Below are positions 53,634 through 64,000 of a stretch of 64,000 bases of DNA, piece by piece (the stretch's first letter is position 1; every line of letters begins with the position of its first letter). Origin of the DNA: Trichopria drosophilae (lineage: Eukaryota > Arthropoda > Insecta > Hymenoptera > Diapriidae); assembly GCA_030407085.1 (NCBI GenBank), contig CM059584.1, positions 125,769,001 through 125,833,000 on the forward strand, in the 5' to 3' direction. The position numbers and the translations under genes were made by a program. Under the pieces are notes generated by a model. That model saw only the letters and a program-made list of their open reading frames with translations, did not search any database and had not been told where the DNA came from.

Positions 53634-55716
53634 CTTTTAACATCATCGTAAATAATTACAACCGTTATAAAAGCGCGTATGCAGAAAAGCGTTTAGAAGA
53701 TTGCGTACGTTCCAAGACGAATGGAATATAACGGATCGGTGAAATGTAAGAATTACGCAAAGCATGCATGAAATGGCCTGTCAAATCTTTCACGATCAAT
53801 GGAGCTAAAGTCATTTTTGTAAAAAATAAGATTAACTAAATTTTGTTTAATGTGAGGTAATTAAAATTGTAAACGTGCAGGTCAGGAGTTCAAATTCCGC
53901 TGTCTGGTATTGCAACATATACGGTCGAGAACCTACTTAAATGTTCTCATTGAGGCGTGTGTCAAATTAGGTCAAATCATTAAGTAGATCTGAAATTCTT
54001 TTCCTGGTTTCTTAGAATGAGTACTTCATAAGTAAATAATAAACCCCAAGTTTTAGAAAATCTTAATGATACAATAATTCGCAACTTCTTTATGTACTCT
54101 GAAGTATCACATATCTACTTAAATACGAGATACGAATAATATTAGTGATATGCATGCAGATAATACTCATTTTTGGAAGAATTACTAAAATAAGTTTAAA
54201 AATGGAACATATGTTTGAATGAAAAATTACAGTGTTTCGTAGAAATCCCCTGTAAAATGAAGTTGGACTTTCATAAAATTTTAATAATTTTTAAAACTAT
54301 TAATTGAGTTTTCAGTATTTATGATTGATAAAAATATAATGAATAAAACAGAACCGTAGGAGAACTAGTTTTATACGGAACTTCTGTAGTTGCTCAATAG
54401 ATGCGCTACGGCCGCATATTTTCGCAAGTTATGGAAGTTTCTTTCGACTAGCTTGTGAACAACGAGATTACAAAACAATGCATGTACGAAATTATTCAAT
54501 GGTTTTAACCTATTATTTTTAAGCATACTACTAATATTTTTTATATAAACGCTTTTAGTAATTTCATTGTTCCTACATCGACAGTTGGATATTACTCAGT
54601 AGAAAATTGCACCACGAAATTACCAAACATTTGCTAAGAGCACCCGCGAAAAAAATAAAAAATACTTTAAAATATCGCAATAACATCTTTTTTAAAAAAG
54701 TATTATTTAAGATACATTTATGCAAATTTAAAGGCTACTAAACAGTTTGTTCATTAGACATTTTTGAAGATCTTCAAGCATACTTTATACTACTCATCGA
54801 GATCTATTTAAGAGCTATTCAATATTTCTTTTTACAGAACATAATTGATTAAGAACAATGAAAATATTACAAATGTGGATAACCTCGTAATAATGGGTAC
54901 TTTCACGTTTTATATATATATATATATATATATATGGATATTATATATTTGGATTTCCAAAAACTAGAGTACAAAATTTTAAAATGTTGAAATTCTATGC
55001 ACTATTCGAAAGTACGTGCCTCTTATTTAATTCCTTTCACGAAAGAATGTCAAGTACCTCATATTATGATTTCGTTAAACTCAGATGTTTACAGTTAAAA
55101 ATTAACCTATATTTCTTTGAAGCATTGGAAAAAGTTATGCATAACAATTTATTTGCAAAAGAAACTGAATTGTGAAATTGTGTGATATACAGTCAATTTT
55201 TCTACCCCATTCTACACTAAAAAGAGAAACAGTAGAATAAAAAATATACTTTAAATGGCAATATTACGAGTATTATATAAGATAAACTGTTTTTAAATTA
55301 AATTGAAAAATGCAAACATAATTTGTTAAATAACATTTATTTATGATTCAAATTCTCTTCTTTTCGCCATTTCAGAATTGTTCAAAATGAACAGATTTTA
55401 ACGAGTGACGGCTTATGTTTTCGAGAAAAATTTTACAGCACGATTTTTGATAATTTCCGAAGCTAACATAAAAAATCAATTTATTAAAAAAAAAACATAT
55501 TACTTTCCCTAATTTTTGAATAATTTTAGTGATCAGGTAAAAAAAACTTTCGTTGGGTAATGTTGTAGTGAATCTCTTTCATTTTTAAAAAATTTTTAAC
55601 TGGCGATAAGAAGAAAGTTTGAGACATTAACAAAAGTTGTTTAAAAAATTATTTCTGCAGGTCGCCATTTGGGTTCAAGGGCAGTAAAAAAACTATATCC
55701 GGGGGTCCTACCTTAA

Positions 55717-56635
55717 CCCGTTTCGTCCAAAAAAGACAACATATGTCGCAGGTTTTCATCCTTTGTAAGTTTATGGATATCTTTGAGATATTGTTGTGAA
55801 ATAAAGGTTTCCTATAGTTTTTGGGTATTCTCTTTGCGAATATGAATTCCATTTTACATAAACGAAAATAAACGTAGGAAAAAGCAAAAACGTTTTTAGT
55901 AAACTGCAATTTTTATTACGAATGAGTTCCGAGATCATGTCAGGCCTCAGAATCCTGTATCATAATGATTTTGCTAAAAGTTGGTCAATATTACGATTTA
56001 AATTACAAAATGGCGTCCTCAAAATGGCGCTATTTATACGGAGTTTTCGTTGTTATTTGCTTTTTATTAAAATATTTCTGGTATCTTGACATGCATTTTG
56101 ATGAATATGTAGACTGTTTTTTAGGTAGCTAAATGCAAATCCGTTATTAAATTTTGGAATTTAAAAATAGCGGATCCAATATGTTTTCGAAAACTTCTAT
56201 ATTTGTTCTAGATTTGTATTCAGCAACCTCAAAAATAATCTGCACTATTTTGCTCTACCAGAAATATATTAATAAACCGCAAATAAAAAAAATCCGAACC
56301 AATAGCGCCGTTGTGAGGTCATTTTGTAATTTAAATCTTAATGTTAACCAACATTTAGAAAACTCATTATGCTACAGGATTCTGAGGTCTGACACGACTC
56401 CGGAACTCCTTCGTAATAAAAATTGTAGTTTGCTGAAAAAGTTTTCGCTTTTTTCCGTTTAAGTGGCCATATTTTAAAAACGGAAAGTGACATCGAAAAA
56501 CGGAATTCAGATTCAAAAAAAGCACACCCCAAAACTATAGGAAGCCTGTATTTCGTAACAATATCTCAAAGATGTCCATAAAATTATGGAGGATGAAAAA
56601 CGGCGACAAATTTTGACGTTTTGGGACAAAACGGG
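55717..56635. mobile_element. piggyBac-like foldback MITE, TTAA target
   Basis: TTAA flanks both sides (55713-55716, 56636-56639). The ends are CCCGTTTCGTCC and, inverted, CCCGTTTTGTCC. The arms match over about 330 bp: ATCTTTGAGATATTGTT, TTTCCTATAGTTTT, CAATTTTTATTACGAA, CTCAGAATCCTGTA, AGATTTAAATTACAAAATG. CCC ends plus TTAA duplication are hallmarks of the piggyBac superfamily. No transposase. The centre includes AAAATGGCG boxes. Confidence 0.82.
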
Positions 56636-56835
56636 TTAAATGTAATATTTTAATCTAAAATAGACAATACACAATTCAGCTGTTTGATAATTTTAATGTA
56701 TATCTGTAATGTATGATAAATGTCGAGGTCCTAGGATAAAAAAATGTCAAGCTTCATTTACGGGTTTCGAACAAAATTATCAGTTATAATATCCCAAGAC
56801 CTCCAAAATTATCGGAATATGTCGCGATAGCTTCG

Positions 56836-57183
56836 TTGCAAACAATCGAATGTGTCAAGTTTTGCAGGTTAAAGATCCCGAGTGCGCAGCACGAGGGGTC
56901 TTTCTGCAAAACTTGATATACATTAGTTTGTTTGCAGGAAAGCTAGAGGGAAATATTGCGATTAATTTTAGAGGTCGTGGGGTATTCGGCAGATTATTTT
57001 CCGGGGCTGGATTTCGGCCAAACGGAGCGCAGGTATTATTTTATATATGCTAGTGTGCAATTATCGGGTGCAATTTCCAGAAGCTAGTGTGCAATTTCCA
57101 GTATAATTTTAAACAAATGACTATCGTACCGCTCGAATACCGCGCTGTGATTGGCTGAAATCCAGCCTCGGAAAATAATCTAT
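56836..57183. repeat. Two adjacent hairpins and a short tandem repeat
   Basis: First hairpin 56836-56939: CAAGTTTTGCAGG...CCC, loop with GAGTGCGCAGCACGA, then GGGG...CTGCAAAACTTG. Second: AGATTATTTTCCGGGGCTGG (56991) pairs with CCAGCCTCGGAAAATAATCT (57162-57181). Between the second pair, GCTAGTGTGCAATT...TCCAG occurs twice. Confidence 0.75.
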
Positions 57184-57665
57184 GAAATATTCACCAGTTG
57201 ATTAAGATAGTTCTTTTGGAGCTCTGCAATATGTCCCGGTGGCTATGAACTATATCCGACCGGAAGTAATGGCGGAATAAAAACTACGAAAAAAAATAAC
57301 AACGTAAGAACAATAACGAATTCTTTATCATATTGCATTTTCGACTGAAATGAGGTTAAATGTGTCCCAGTTTGACCAATTCACTTGTCTCTAAAATGCT
57401 ACCTAATAATAAAATTCTGATGATGCTGAAAATTTCAGCACCAATAGATACGTCTAAAATTATTTGAGAAAATTGATTTTCGCCACAAACAAAAATCAAA
57501 ATATGGCAAAAAAATGAAATTTTTGACACTCTTTTCTTCAAAATGCAACGTAACACGGAACCTCTCACGTTATCCCGTTTCAAAACTAAAATTATTCGAT
57601 GTCTTAATTACGCTAAATAAATTGCATTCCAGAAACATTTCACATTTAATTTGCGTCCTTACCGT

Positions 57666-58046
57666 TGTCTGAGGAATGTTCTACAACAGCTCTGTGAAGT
57701 GCAGTAGCGTGGATGTGTTATATTTTTGCCACAAATGAGATTAGGTAAAATATTTCATGTCTGTACTGAATACCATCAGATGTTATTCGGTAACATCCTG
57801 TTTCTTTCCGTGTGTAATTATACAAATCTTTTATTTGGCGATTTGAGCTAGGTTGAACTTCTTGAACTAGGGCGCAATGTTTGCTATTACAAAGTTAGTA
57901 ACCAATAAGGAAATGTTCGATATTTATTGAGAAATCTCGTCATGGGACATGTAAGTTACAAGAAACTTTTTACCTAATCTCATTTGTGGCAAAAAAAGGC
58001 CTTCGCGCTACTGCACTTCACAGAGTTGTCGAACATTCCTCAGACA
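57666..58046. repeat. Inverted repeat with ~90-bp arms
   Basis: TGTCTGAGGAATGTTC and CTCTGTGAAGTGCAGTAGCG (57666-57760) are inverted at 57957-58046. Both arms share GCCACAAATGAGATTAGGTAAAA. Immediately outside the right arm are repeated CAGTATGTTATNxGGTA stretches. Confidence 0.75.
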
Positions 58047-58288
58047 TCTGATGGTATACAGTACCATCAGTATGTTATTCGGTAACATCAGTATGTTATC
58101 AGGTACTATATTTTTCTCTCTGCGAACGCCTCAACGAATGTCGCATTTAATTGCAATACCTGACGTTGCATTTATGAACAAAAATTTACCGTTCATCGTA
58201 ATATAAATATGAATATTTTGTCCTTGTAACATATAAACGTACGGAATCATCGTTTACAATCACCGGATACGTGTAATATTGCACTCAC

Positions 58289-58435
58289 CATCTGAGACGG
58301 TGGTCGACTAGGATAGGCCATGTGTGGGAGCATCGACATGGCGCCATAGGCTGGAGCCGGCATAGGAAGCGTTCCTGTGGACACAAAGCCGCCGGCAAAT
58401 TTCCCAGGTAGTGGTGGATGCATTCCGTATGGAGG
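58289..58435 (-). CDS. Membrane protein gene, internal exon (proline-rich)
   Basis: 147 bp, phase 0 at both ends. Acceptor CAATTCTTTGCAG before PPYGMHPPLPGK; donor ATG|GTGAGT after PSRPPSQM. The product is Pro/Met/Ala-rich (GTLPMPAPAYGAMSMLPHMAYP), a disordered segment that continues the PMHPIIQ run of the previous exon. Strong splice sites and phase agreement support it as a real exon. No domain is recognised. Confidence 0.78.
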
Positions 58436-60590
58436 CTGCAAAGAATTGCACATAAGGCTCGTTAAGATCGTTTTCCCAAGACGACATCGCGAAGCTCGCG
58501 CAGTGCAGAGCGGTCGTCCTCGAAATTCCTAAATGTAGGCACCCGACCGCTCGAGGCTTCCTACGCGCATATAAGGATCCCCCTTACCCCTTACTCACTC
58601 AACCTATCCTTTATCTTTCAATGCATCTTTCTTTCTCGCACTTCCAGGTGCATCTTCCCCGTCACATTCACATGCTCACGCTTCACGTCCATTTTCTCCG
58701 TGTCGCTGCCTCTTGAACTTTCTATCGTGTCACTAACTGATCCTTCTTTCATGAAGGGGTCAAGACACCAGTAGTTCAAAAGCATTGCAATCTTCAAGAA
58801 TGGAAGGAGAAAAAAGAACAACGTAGGTGAGAGAGTGGGAATCGGACGATAAGAATGAAATGTGTCGGAAGAAATGTCACTTATAAATAAGGGTGGAAGG
58901 TGAGAGTGCAGAACAGTGACAAATGAGCATGGAATAGGAAGCAAAAATGTCGAGAAAATATAATGCGAAAATGATTAACGGTAGAGGAATTTATTTTCAA
59001 TACATCAAAAGATAGAAAAGTTGATAGCGGATTAGCGAAGATGAATCATTGAATAGTGATTCTCTTATGAGGAATGCTGGGATAGGTCGAGAGATTGTCA
59101 TATGTGTAGGGTAGTTAGGCATAGACTATAAACATATCATGTTTATGATTGATTTCTGATGGAAAGTGTAATATATTTCTATTTAAAACCTGCATTTTAA
59201 ATTGTAATGAATATTCTAATTGACAATCGGAAGTTTCAGGAAATCAAGATCAATAATATCGCGAGGATAATCTAAGTTATGTGCATCAATTTGTTCAAAC
59301 TTCAGTGACGGGAATAGCATACCAGAAAAATTAGAAAGTTTTGAGTTTAATGCTACGGCTCAAGTGTGTTAATTATTAAAAGCTTCATTAACGTGATTTA
59401 CATTACATCGTTTGACTTGGAAAGCAAATGTTTGTAGATTTAGAAGCATTTCATTATCGAGTCATCATGTCCATTTGGAGATTGTGGAAATTCATTATCT
59501 CTATCGTCTAAGGATACAACTAATCAGTATTCACATCTAGTAAAGGTATAATTTGGAAAAACAGCGATAGGAAGAACAAACAAAAATAGTTAGGCAGAGC
59601 TAACACAATAGGTGCTAATTTCATAACAGTTTTAATGGTGAAGATGACATCAGATCGGTCAAATAAGATATAAGAAAAGTGCTAACGTCATTTCCAATTC
59701 ATATTTTCTTATAATGTGCTATTTATTTCGTGATTAATATATCATCCCCAGTATAACATTATTTTGATTTCCTACGAGAAAGTCATCTACAGATAATCAC
59801 TAACGATTGCTATCTTAATTATAAGCAGCTAAAATTTAAGAATTGAAGAAGGAACAAAAACATTTGTCATTGTATTTCTTCCAGTTTTTATCTAGTTACT
59901 TTTCTCATCAGTTCCAAAAGTATGGATTACGTTTAGAATACCATAATTATTGTCTCTTGATTGGAAGTTATGTACTTAATTACTAATCCAATTTTGTGGT
60001 CGATGTGTTATTTTGTTTACATCATATTATGTCAGTAACAGACTGCTTCAAGAGTACTTCTGGAATTTTTGCAAATAAAATTGCATACTATGATTCATTA
60101 AAAATGTAAAATAGAGCCTTTGAAGATGATCATTTTATGAATCGTCTGTATAAAAAACTGAGGCCTGCAAGTGTTATAAAGAGTTTAAAATTGTGAAAAT
60201 AATTTTAGAGAATTAGTCGAGATATATCAAATATCAACAACGTTCAATAATTGAATTTTGACCCATTTGTTAAACAAGAAACGCATCTGAACGAAACAAC
60301 ACTGTCAAATACGAAAATCATGTTGAGATCAATTCGCATTCGACCTAGGTCCAAAAAGAGGTGAATTTCCTTTTAAAAATGTTGTCAACGTGATAAGCAT
60401 GATGACAGTGATGGAAATTTCATCCAACATGCAACACTCATTAAGAAACCAACGCAGGTTTGATTATTATTCATTCAGTAACATGGAGTGGATCTATCTT
60501 AATTACTGTCAAAGGGAACCTCGGTAAAATAGATTACAAAAAGTGAATTAAGTCTTTACAGTCCAAATCTGATTAGTTTTGAGATGATAG

Positions 60591-61184
60591 CGTTTTGGCG
60601 CGGCCGTTTTGGCGTTGGCTGTTTTGGCACCAGTACGTTTGGCGCCTCTGCTTTTTTATAAGTAGCTAGAGGGTTGTCCATAAATAAACAACGTAATACT
60701 TTTTCAGGTTATTTTTAACCCCTACCTCCTTCCACGTAATACCATGCAGACGTCAGTCTGACCTTCACCCCTCAATGTTACGAAACATTTGAAATGTATG
60801 TAAAATATAAAATATTTGAGTAAAGTAGATGTGACATTTCGTATTTATGGTGACCGGACATTATTTCCCAGATATTAATTTCCCGGACAAGATTTACTTG
60901 TGCAGCCATATTCTTTTAGGTATTATTAGGGGTAGACAAAGTTATGAATGGTTAGGTTAGGTTAGTTTTAAGGCACGCATATGCTTTTAGGATTTATTAT
61001 GGGCAACAGAATTCTGACTGGTTAGGTTGGGTTAGTTTCGTGACGTTGCAATTTCTCCGCTTCACCATTTTATTATACGAATTTTGTTCTACAGGGATTC
61101 TCGCGACAAAAAACAGGGTCAAATAGTCCGGCATCAAAACAGTAGAGCCAAAACATCTGGAGCCAAAACGACGGGGCCAAAACG
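60591..61184. mobile_element. 594-bp element with 4+4 inverted GTTTTGGC iterons
   Basis: On the left GTTTTGGC occurs at 60592, 60606 and 60621 and a variant (CGTTTGGC) at 60635. On the right GCCAAAAC occurs at 61147, 61162 and 61176 with a degenerate fourth (CATCAAAAC) near 61131. Spacing is 14-15 bp on both sides, so the ends are mirror images. The interior has two GGTTAGGTTAG-type patches (60950, 61019). No ORF; superfamily unknown. Confidence 0.7.
60950..60966 (+). repeat. Short (GGTTA)n patch
   Basis: GGTTAGGTTAGGTTAG, three units, with a related patch at 61019. The unit equals the insect telomere repeat TTAGG, but three units do not make a telomeric array. Confidence 0.7.
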
Positions 61185-63216
61185 TTCCTATACCCAGTTT
61201 TAAGCACTGAGAGAAACGGAAGTTTATGGACATATCTTTTTTCAAATGAATTTTTGGTTCTGATACCGGTTTCTTCTGATACCTTTTAATTTATAAGAAA
61301 GGTATTTTCGATTGTTTAACTTAAAAAATGTATTAATTAATGTAGAAAATGAAAAAAGTTTTAGTCATTGCTAAACTCGAATCTTAAGCCTGTTTACTGA
61401 CATTCAAAATGGCGGATCCAATATACAGGACCCGTAACGTAATACTTCGCATTTCATTGATATTTATATAAGATTAAATGTTAGCAGCAAATAGTGAGTT
61501 GATTAAAACAAATAAAAAAGAATCATTGTCGGAATCCTTATAATTTCAGAACTTTTGGCTCAAAAACAACTCATATAATTAACAAAATATTAAGAATAAT
61601 ATTGACTTGAAGATGTGAGTGGAACACGATAGTATTTTTACATAACATGTCCGTCATATTGAATCTGATATTTTTAATTTCGGTAAGCTGACCCCAGATT
61701 TGAGTTTAGGGATTGTTAAAAGGAATGAGATTGTTTATTATCAAATTTCACATGAACTTGGGTTATAATAGAAATCGAAATACACAAGTTTCTACTTTCT
61801 TGAAATAGGATTTTATGGGATATTACGTTTTCCGTAATCCAAAATAGGTAATACAAAATTTGTAGTAACTTATTGTACGAGTTTACTACAAAGAAGACAG
61901 AGCAGTTTCGACATAATAGTAATTTCATCAATTTCACAAATTTGCTACTTACAGAAGTCATTTTGAAATTGAGAATAAAATAAATCGATATTTGTGAACA
62001 TATAATTTTGAAGTAAAATAATCAAGAACCCTTTTCTGATAGGTTAGAAGGTAACCCGAAACCAACAACATAGTATAAAATGGGTTTAAAAAAAATTAAA
62101 ACTTAGACAGTTTTCAGTATTTTTATAAAAAGTCGGTCAAAATTTCAGCAGCATCGTTCAAAAGAGCACCCTCAGAACTAATCGAATATGAATGTCTCCA
62201 CTTTTAAGAAAATATTTGTCGTACAAATAAAGCGATACTGGATTCCCGCGTAAAACGGACTCATTTGGACTGTAAACAGAGAACACAACTAATTCCACAT
62301 CTGTTTGAATATAGCTGAAACTGGTTGATTTAAGAAACATCAAATTATTGAACTTAATTCCAAATTAGTTCTCCTAATAAATGCATGCAATGGGCAGTTT
62401 TAGAAAATTTTAATTTAGCATTTTGAAATAAGGATATATTATATACTCGGGAATCAATTAAGTATAATATATCCAATCGTTAGCTTCTATCCTTGCGTAT
62501 TTCATAATTGCATTGTCATTCTCTGAATTTCACTTGTTCGACTTAGTACAGATATGATTTTTACCAATTTGTAGGTAATGGCATATTCAGAACACGTTTT
62601 CCAATCGGTATACTACAAGCTATAATTTGTAGCATCGAGAGAAGAGACGAAAAATGTCAAAAACGAACAAAATAACTGACGGGTATTCATTGCTCATCTC
62701 TTCATTCCTGAGAGTGTCGGATGTATTTGATTGCATTTCAAGGCTAGGAAAAAGTGTTACGAAAAATATTATAAAATAAAAGCGATAATAGCAGTGCAAT
62801 TTGCCGATGCGGATAGGCCTCGAAGCAACTTCGAGCACATCGCAAGGATGCTATTTATTTCAAAGATTTGCAACAATGTAACGAAAAATAAACAAACGCG
62901 TATCTTGAGCTGGAATAATGCACGGGGCAGATAGATGAACCTACAAAGTGCGAAATCACTGCGCCTACGCTGCGTTGTATGCGGCCACTCCGAAACGTAA
63001 TGACGAAGAAGAAGCATCTACGGTCGGTGGAAGATTATTACGAAGAGGAGATCAGAGAATCGCGATATTGCGAAGTACATGGACCCCGAAGAACGAGATA
63101 AAAGAGCGAAGATATAAAAGAAGATGCGGGGGAGTGACAGAGAAAGAAAGAGCGTGGAAGCAAAATCACTCAGGATCCATTGCAACGGACTGTGGGAAAC
63201 TCAGAGGACTGTTTAC

Positions 63217-63516
63217 CTGAATGATGGGGTGCATCGGCATCACTGGCTGCACCACGTAGATCGGTTGATTCTTAGGCACGCGATTCTGCGTAATCACCCA
63301 TTGGTGCACCATGTTGCGAGTTTTCAGTCGACCATCGACCGCATCATGACCGATGGTCGAGTCGTTGCCAGGTCGAAGACAGCTACAGAGCTTTGGTGTC
63401 AGGGTGGCGCAACAATAGCCGGAGACGAAAAGCTCGGCGACGCTTGCGATAAGCAAACCGATGCTGGCTAAGAGACCTGCCCAGCCTTCCTCTGCATCCA
63501 AGTGGCCATCGCTGCC
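63217..63516 (-). CDS. Membrane protein gene, exon with transmembrane helix
   Basis: 300 bp, phase 0 at both ends. Acceptor CATTCTGTTTCAG precedes GSDGHLDAEEGW; donor CATTCAG|GTAAAC ends the exon after MHPIIQ. It encodes a hydrophobic helix (AGLLASIGLLIASVAELFVSGY), then a Cys-rich juxtamembrane part (YCC, KLCSCLRP), then a cytosolic-looking stretch with QPIYVVQPVMPM. A small acidic residue in the helix followed by a Cys cluster recalls the last helix of tetraspan proteins of the CD20/MS4A or sarcospan kind; this is only a resemblance. Earlier exons lie beyond the window. With the other two exons it gives 237 residues. Confidence 0.78.
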
Positions 63517-64000
63517 CTGAAACAGAATGCATTATTGATAATTGGTGCTTTAAAGTAAAATATAGGATAAAGGAAAGGAATTATCCCCCGGCTTTAATGA
63601 CATTATTAGCCACATTTTATTGGACGCATGGATCTGCGCCAAAATCTAATCAGATCTAAGTTATGCCAAGAAACGTATATAAAAAATAAATTATGTCAAC
63701 AGATATCTATATCTAAGTAAGACAATAGTCATTTAGGGATGTTCATGGAAGATGTTATGCATTTTTTGAACGGCTATTCCATGTGCCTCTTGAGTACATT
63801 GCTCCATACTTAACCTAGGTCAGTATTGGTTGTATAAAACTGGAATAACATTCATGTATCGTTTGTAATTTTCCAGCAAATTGTTTTCAGGAATGATTTT
63901 AAGACTAATTCAATATCATACAAACGATCCAAATATTAATGTACAGTACAAATTTGCCGGTGTCGGTGTTACTTTAAAAAACACAATATAGCAAACTGGA
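63517..64000 (-). other. Partial intron, with a repeat fragment
   Basis: Intron sequence upstream of the exon, running off the window. At 63625-63702 is a fragment (GGACGCATGGATCTGCGCC, CTAAGTTATGCCAAGA) homologous to 14012-14095 and 36490-36575. Confidence 0.55.

Larger units (their letters stand above)
53634..58288 (-). other. Intron of the host gene, rich in foldback elements
   Basis: Bounded by donor GTGAGT (minus strand, at 58288) and acceptor AAAAG (53634). It contains a piggyBac-like MITE, two adjacent small hairpins and another inverted repeat, listed separately. The rest is A+T-rich with a (TA)n tract at about 54912. Confidence 0.6.
58436..63216 (-). other. Intron of the host gene
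   Basis: Donor GTAAAC (63216) and acceptor TTTGCAG (58436). It contains an iteron-ended element at 60591-61184, a CAAAATGGCGGATCCAATAT box at 61410, and unique A+T-rich sequence. The minus-strand frame at 58618-58944 is not supported as an exon. Confidence 0.6.

Noticed and set aside
58618..58944. Minus-strand ORF of 108 codons in the intron of the host gene
   Set aside because: No splice sites or domain. It lies just upstream of a good exon but in intron-like sequence.
60950..60966. Interstitial telomere array
   Set aside because: Only three TTAGG-type units. Such short runs are common and lie inside a mobile element.
1..64000. CRISPR arrays, phage or bacterial operons
   Set aside because: No regularly spaced repeats, no bacterial gene organisation. 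All recognised genes are of animal type.

Overview
The window reads as repeat-rich, A+T-rich nuclear DNA of an insect, perhaps a hymenopteran. The evidence is an insect-type ionotropic chemoreceptor gene, exons with GT/AG splice sites, and decayed insect transposable elements of many classes (BEL/Pao, RLE- and APE-type non-LTR, Penelope, Transib, hAT, piggyBac-like and TA-target MITEs). Nothing bacterial, plasmid-like or CRISPR-like was seen. The lineage is inference; no ribosomal RNA or mitochondrial marker is present.

Layout. 0-8.8 kb: two decayed non-LTR retrotransposons abut on the minus strand (APE-type 1-1000, RLE-type 1000-3476). A decayed BEL/Pao element on the plus strand follows (3571-7491). 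Its gag region is split by a 1.6 kb TIR element, which itself carries a smaller TIR element. 8.8-12.5 kb: a nearly complete Transib transposon of 3,697 bp with 350-bp TIRs that differ at only about two positions, and a RAG1-like transposase broken by one frameshift. 12.7-20.6 kb: unclassified repeats and MITEs, including a TIR element carrying a tRNA-like promoter sequence. 20.7-26.1 kb: PDZ-WW and PDZ coding remnants on the minus strand, separated by a head-to-head pair of Penelope-like copies. 26.5-29.3 kb: direct repeats and a hAT fragment.

30.0-34.8 kb: a single-exon, apparently intact divergent ionotropic receptor (654 aa), then a broken paralogue of it just after a foldback element. 35.0-36.8 kb: a second copy of the 12.9-14.3 kb repeat, split by a 771-bp hairpin element. 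36.8-39.5 kb: a 5'-truncated APE-type non-LTR element whose reverse transcriptase has lost a catalytic Asp. 39.8-48.5 kb: a mosaic of nested inverted repeats and MITEs, with no coding sequence seen.

53.2-64 kb: the 3' part of a minus-strand host gene. Three in-phase exons encode a transmembrane helix, a proline-rich segment and a charged C-terminal tail, followed by a poly(A) signal. Its introns hold several more MITE-like foldbacks. The most informative loci are the Transib element, the receptor/pseudogene pair, the PDZ remnants around the Penelope pair, and a 594-bp element with four plus four symmetric iterons at 60.6-61.2 kb.
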